Shown: in pieces, positions 62,820 to 64,000 of the stretch
Position numbering within the stretch: the first letter of the stretch is position 1
How the letters are laid out: every line of letters starts with the position of its first letter
NCBI RefSeq assembly: GCF_002443255.2
Contig: NW_019211455.1
Location: 57,615,480-57,679,479 of the forward strand
Direction of reading: 5' to 3'
Length of the DNA stretch: 64,000 nucleotides
Source: Varroa destructor
Taxonomy: Eukaryota; Arthropoda; Arachnida; Mesostigmata; Varroidae
Notes under the pieces: generated by a model
What the model saw: the letters and a program-made list of their open reading frames with translations, nothing else
The model's database searches: none
Told to the model about the DNA's origin: nothing
Position numbers and translations under genes: made by a program

Positions 62820-63392
62820 CTACCAGCCATGCGGTTCGACTTTGTGCTTCTTAATGTACACGGGCACCGGAACTTCGATGGGTTTTTTCACAATGATTTC
62901 CTTGAAGACTGGCACTTTCACCGGCACCGAAACTGGCTGAGGCACATGAATCACCTTGTGCACGGGAACGGGGATGTATTTCGAAATCTTGACTGGGACC
63001 GGCACGTGTTTTGTTACTGGGACGGGAACGTGCTTATACACTGGGACTGGGATATGTTTAAGCACTGGCACTGCCACGGGAACTGGTACGTGATGGGGTA
63101 CAGGTACAGGCTTGGGTACATGTATGACCTTAGGGACATTCACTATTTTCGGTATCTTCTTAACGACAGGCACCTTCACAGGCACTGGCACAGATTTCGG
63201 CACATGAACGATGTGAGGTACAGGCACAAACTTGTGTACGGGGTAAGGCTTTGGGACTGGTATAGGCTTTGGTATCGGGACAATCTTGTGTACGTACTTG
63301 ACAACCTCGTGTACGTGGCCATGGTCATGACCCGCGCGAGCCACACCACAGGTGGTCGCTACTAGCCAGACGACAAGCGCAAACAGCTTCAT
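62820..63392 (-). CDS. Secreted Val/Pro-repeat cuticle-like protein (family copy 6)
   Basis: Encodes 190 residues in one exon. Residues 1-20 (MKLFALVVWLVATTCGVARA) are a signal peptide. The mature chain begins GHDHGHVHEVVKYVHKIV, lacking the N-terminal GWEP of copies 2 and 3. Val-Pro repeats follow (VPVPVLKHIPVPVYKH). The shared blocks PVVKKIPKIVNVPK and VPVKVPVFKEIIVKKPIEVPVP are present, and the chain ends VEPHGW. The only Cys is in the signal peptide. Its codons are more AT-rich than those of copies 2 and 3, closer to copy 5. The start has A at -3. No convincing TATA/initiator pair lies immediately upstream, so the promoter is unassigned. Inferred role as for the other copies. Confidence 0.92.
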   Translation of the reverse strand: MKLFALVVWLVATTCGVARAGHDHGHVHEVVKYVHKIVPIPKPIPVPKPYPVHKFVPVPHIVHVPKSVPVPVKVPVVKKIPKIVNVPKVIHVPKPVPVPHHVPVPVAVPVLKHIPVPVYKHVPVPVTKHVPVPVKISKYIPVPVHKVIHVPQPVSVPVKVPVFKEIIVKKPIEVPVPVYIKKHKVEPHGW

Positions 63393-64000
63393 CTTGATAC
63401 TACAGTTCTGTGTCTATCCCTCGTCACCTTTCGAAGTTAACTTAAGGCTGGAAGAAATCACTGTGAAATTCGGTAGACCGCAAACAATGCTCGGGCAACG
63501 CATAGGCGGGGCAATAATGATACGCGAGAGTACCGCTTGGCATGAAAGACGAGAGAAGTGGGATCGCAGAGTCCGCGTGTATCGTGGCTTTTGCAGCAGC
63601 ACGCCTTCTTACGGGACACAGAGGCAAACCCAACAAGCAGTTCCTCTATCTGACTATGGATGCACAGTGGACAGTGCGACAAATAGAGGGCGACCCCGAT
63701 GACTGACCCGACTTGCTGCCTGCTACTTCCTTTCTACTTCTCAGCAAGTCAACTAAGCCATACCACGGCAACACAATGGGTTATATATAGCCTCTCCCTT
63801 TTGCACCTGCGATGCCCGTTTATGTCCCATCCGACGTGGAGCCGGTTCGGTTACCTGATAGCTTCAAGCCGCCCACATCCTTCTGCTTGATGCCTTTGCT
63901 CCAATCGTTCACAGGCGGCTGCCTTGAAACTGACTTTATATCGGTAATGCGGGGTGGTTTGCCTGTTTGAGTTTGGCCTTCCTCTCAGCACGTGGAGACA
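63393..64000. other. Upstream flank of copy 6
   Basis: No gene recognised. TATATATA near 63782-63789 and TATAAA near 63935-63940 (minus strand) lack a well-spaced TCAGT, so the copy 6 promoter is not assigned. Confidence 0.45.

Noticed and set aside
2984..63392. Zinc-finger, collagen or elastin identity for the family
   Set aside because: There are no Cys/His finger spacings, no Gly-X-Y triplets and no elastin-like Lys/Ala blocks. The similarity is limited to low-complexity Pro/Val content.
2984..63392. Rebers-Riddiford chitin-binding cuticle domain
   Set aside because: The consensus with spaced Gly and aromatic residues is absent from all copies, so a cuticle role rests on composition and secretion only.
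1..64000. tRNA, rRNA, CRISPR array or DNA-transposon genes
   Set aside because: No tRNA arm pattern, rRNA stretch, regular spaced repeats or transposase motif was recognised by eye. A tRNAscan, Rfam and repeat-library search would be decisive.

Overview
The window looks like arthropod nuclear DNA. It is gene-poor and moderately AT-rich, with many TA, CA, CAG and CAA microsatellites. Its few TATA/initiator-type promoters carry the arthropod TCAGT start motif. The only clear genes encode secreted, Val/Pro-rich, low-complexity proteins of the kind found in arthropod cuticle. A mite or tick is my best guess from the style of these proteins, but nothing in the sequence proves the order. No bacterial, organellar or viral features were seen.

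The main content is one tandem family, all on the minus strand: five intact, apparently intronless genes at 2984-3604, 23487-24074, 38835-39416, 55755-56396 and 62820-63392, plus one broken copy at about 46817-47237. Each intact gene encodes a 190-213 residue protein. Each has a signal peptide, a short His/Gly- or Gly/Tyr-rich N-terminus, and a long run of VPVP-type repeats. Three blocks inside the run are conserved: PVVKKIPK, VPVKVP and VFKE.IVKKP. Four of the five end in HGW. The copies at 23.5, 38.8 and 62.8 kb are close to each other. The 3.0 kb copy has a Gly/Tyr-rich head, and the 55.8 kb copy has a basic, Cys-containing head and a His-rich tail. The likely joint role is an extracellular structural layer such as cuticle; that is inferred from composition and secretion, not from a known binding domain.

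Core promoters can be read directly for three copies, each a TATA-type box 31-34 bases before a TCAGT or TCAAG initiator. Directly upstream of several copies lies about 1 kb of GC-richer DNA with CAG/CTG or AAC repeats (3.7-4.7, 24.1-25.1, 39.5-40.3 kb). The remaining 90% or more of the window holds no gene I can support. It does hold several structured elements: perfect or near-perfect hairpins at 12574-12617 and 58324-58376, a 26-base palindrome at 14831-14856, a 73-base tandem duplication at 19311-19452, and a cluster of two X-box motifs plus a POU octamer at 48531-48642. There are also plus-strand splice-signal combinations that could be recursive-splice points or a 24-base microexon, which would fit the window lying partly inside a long plus-strand intron. 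This last idea is speculative.
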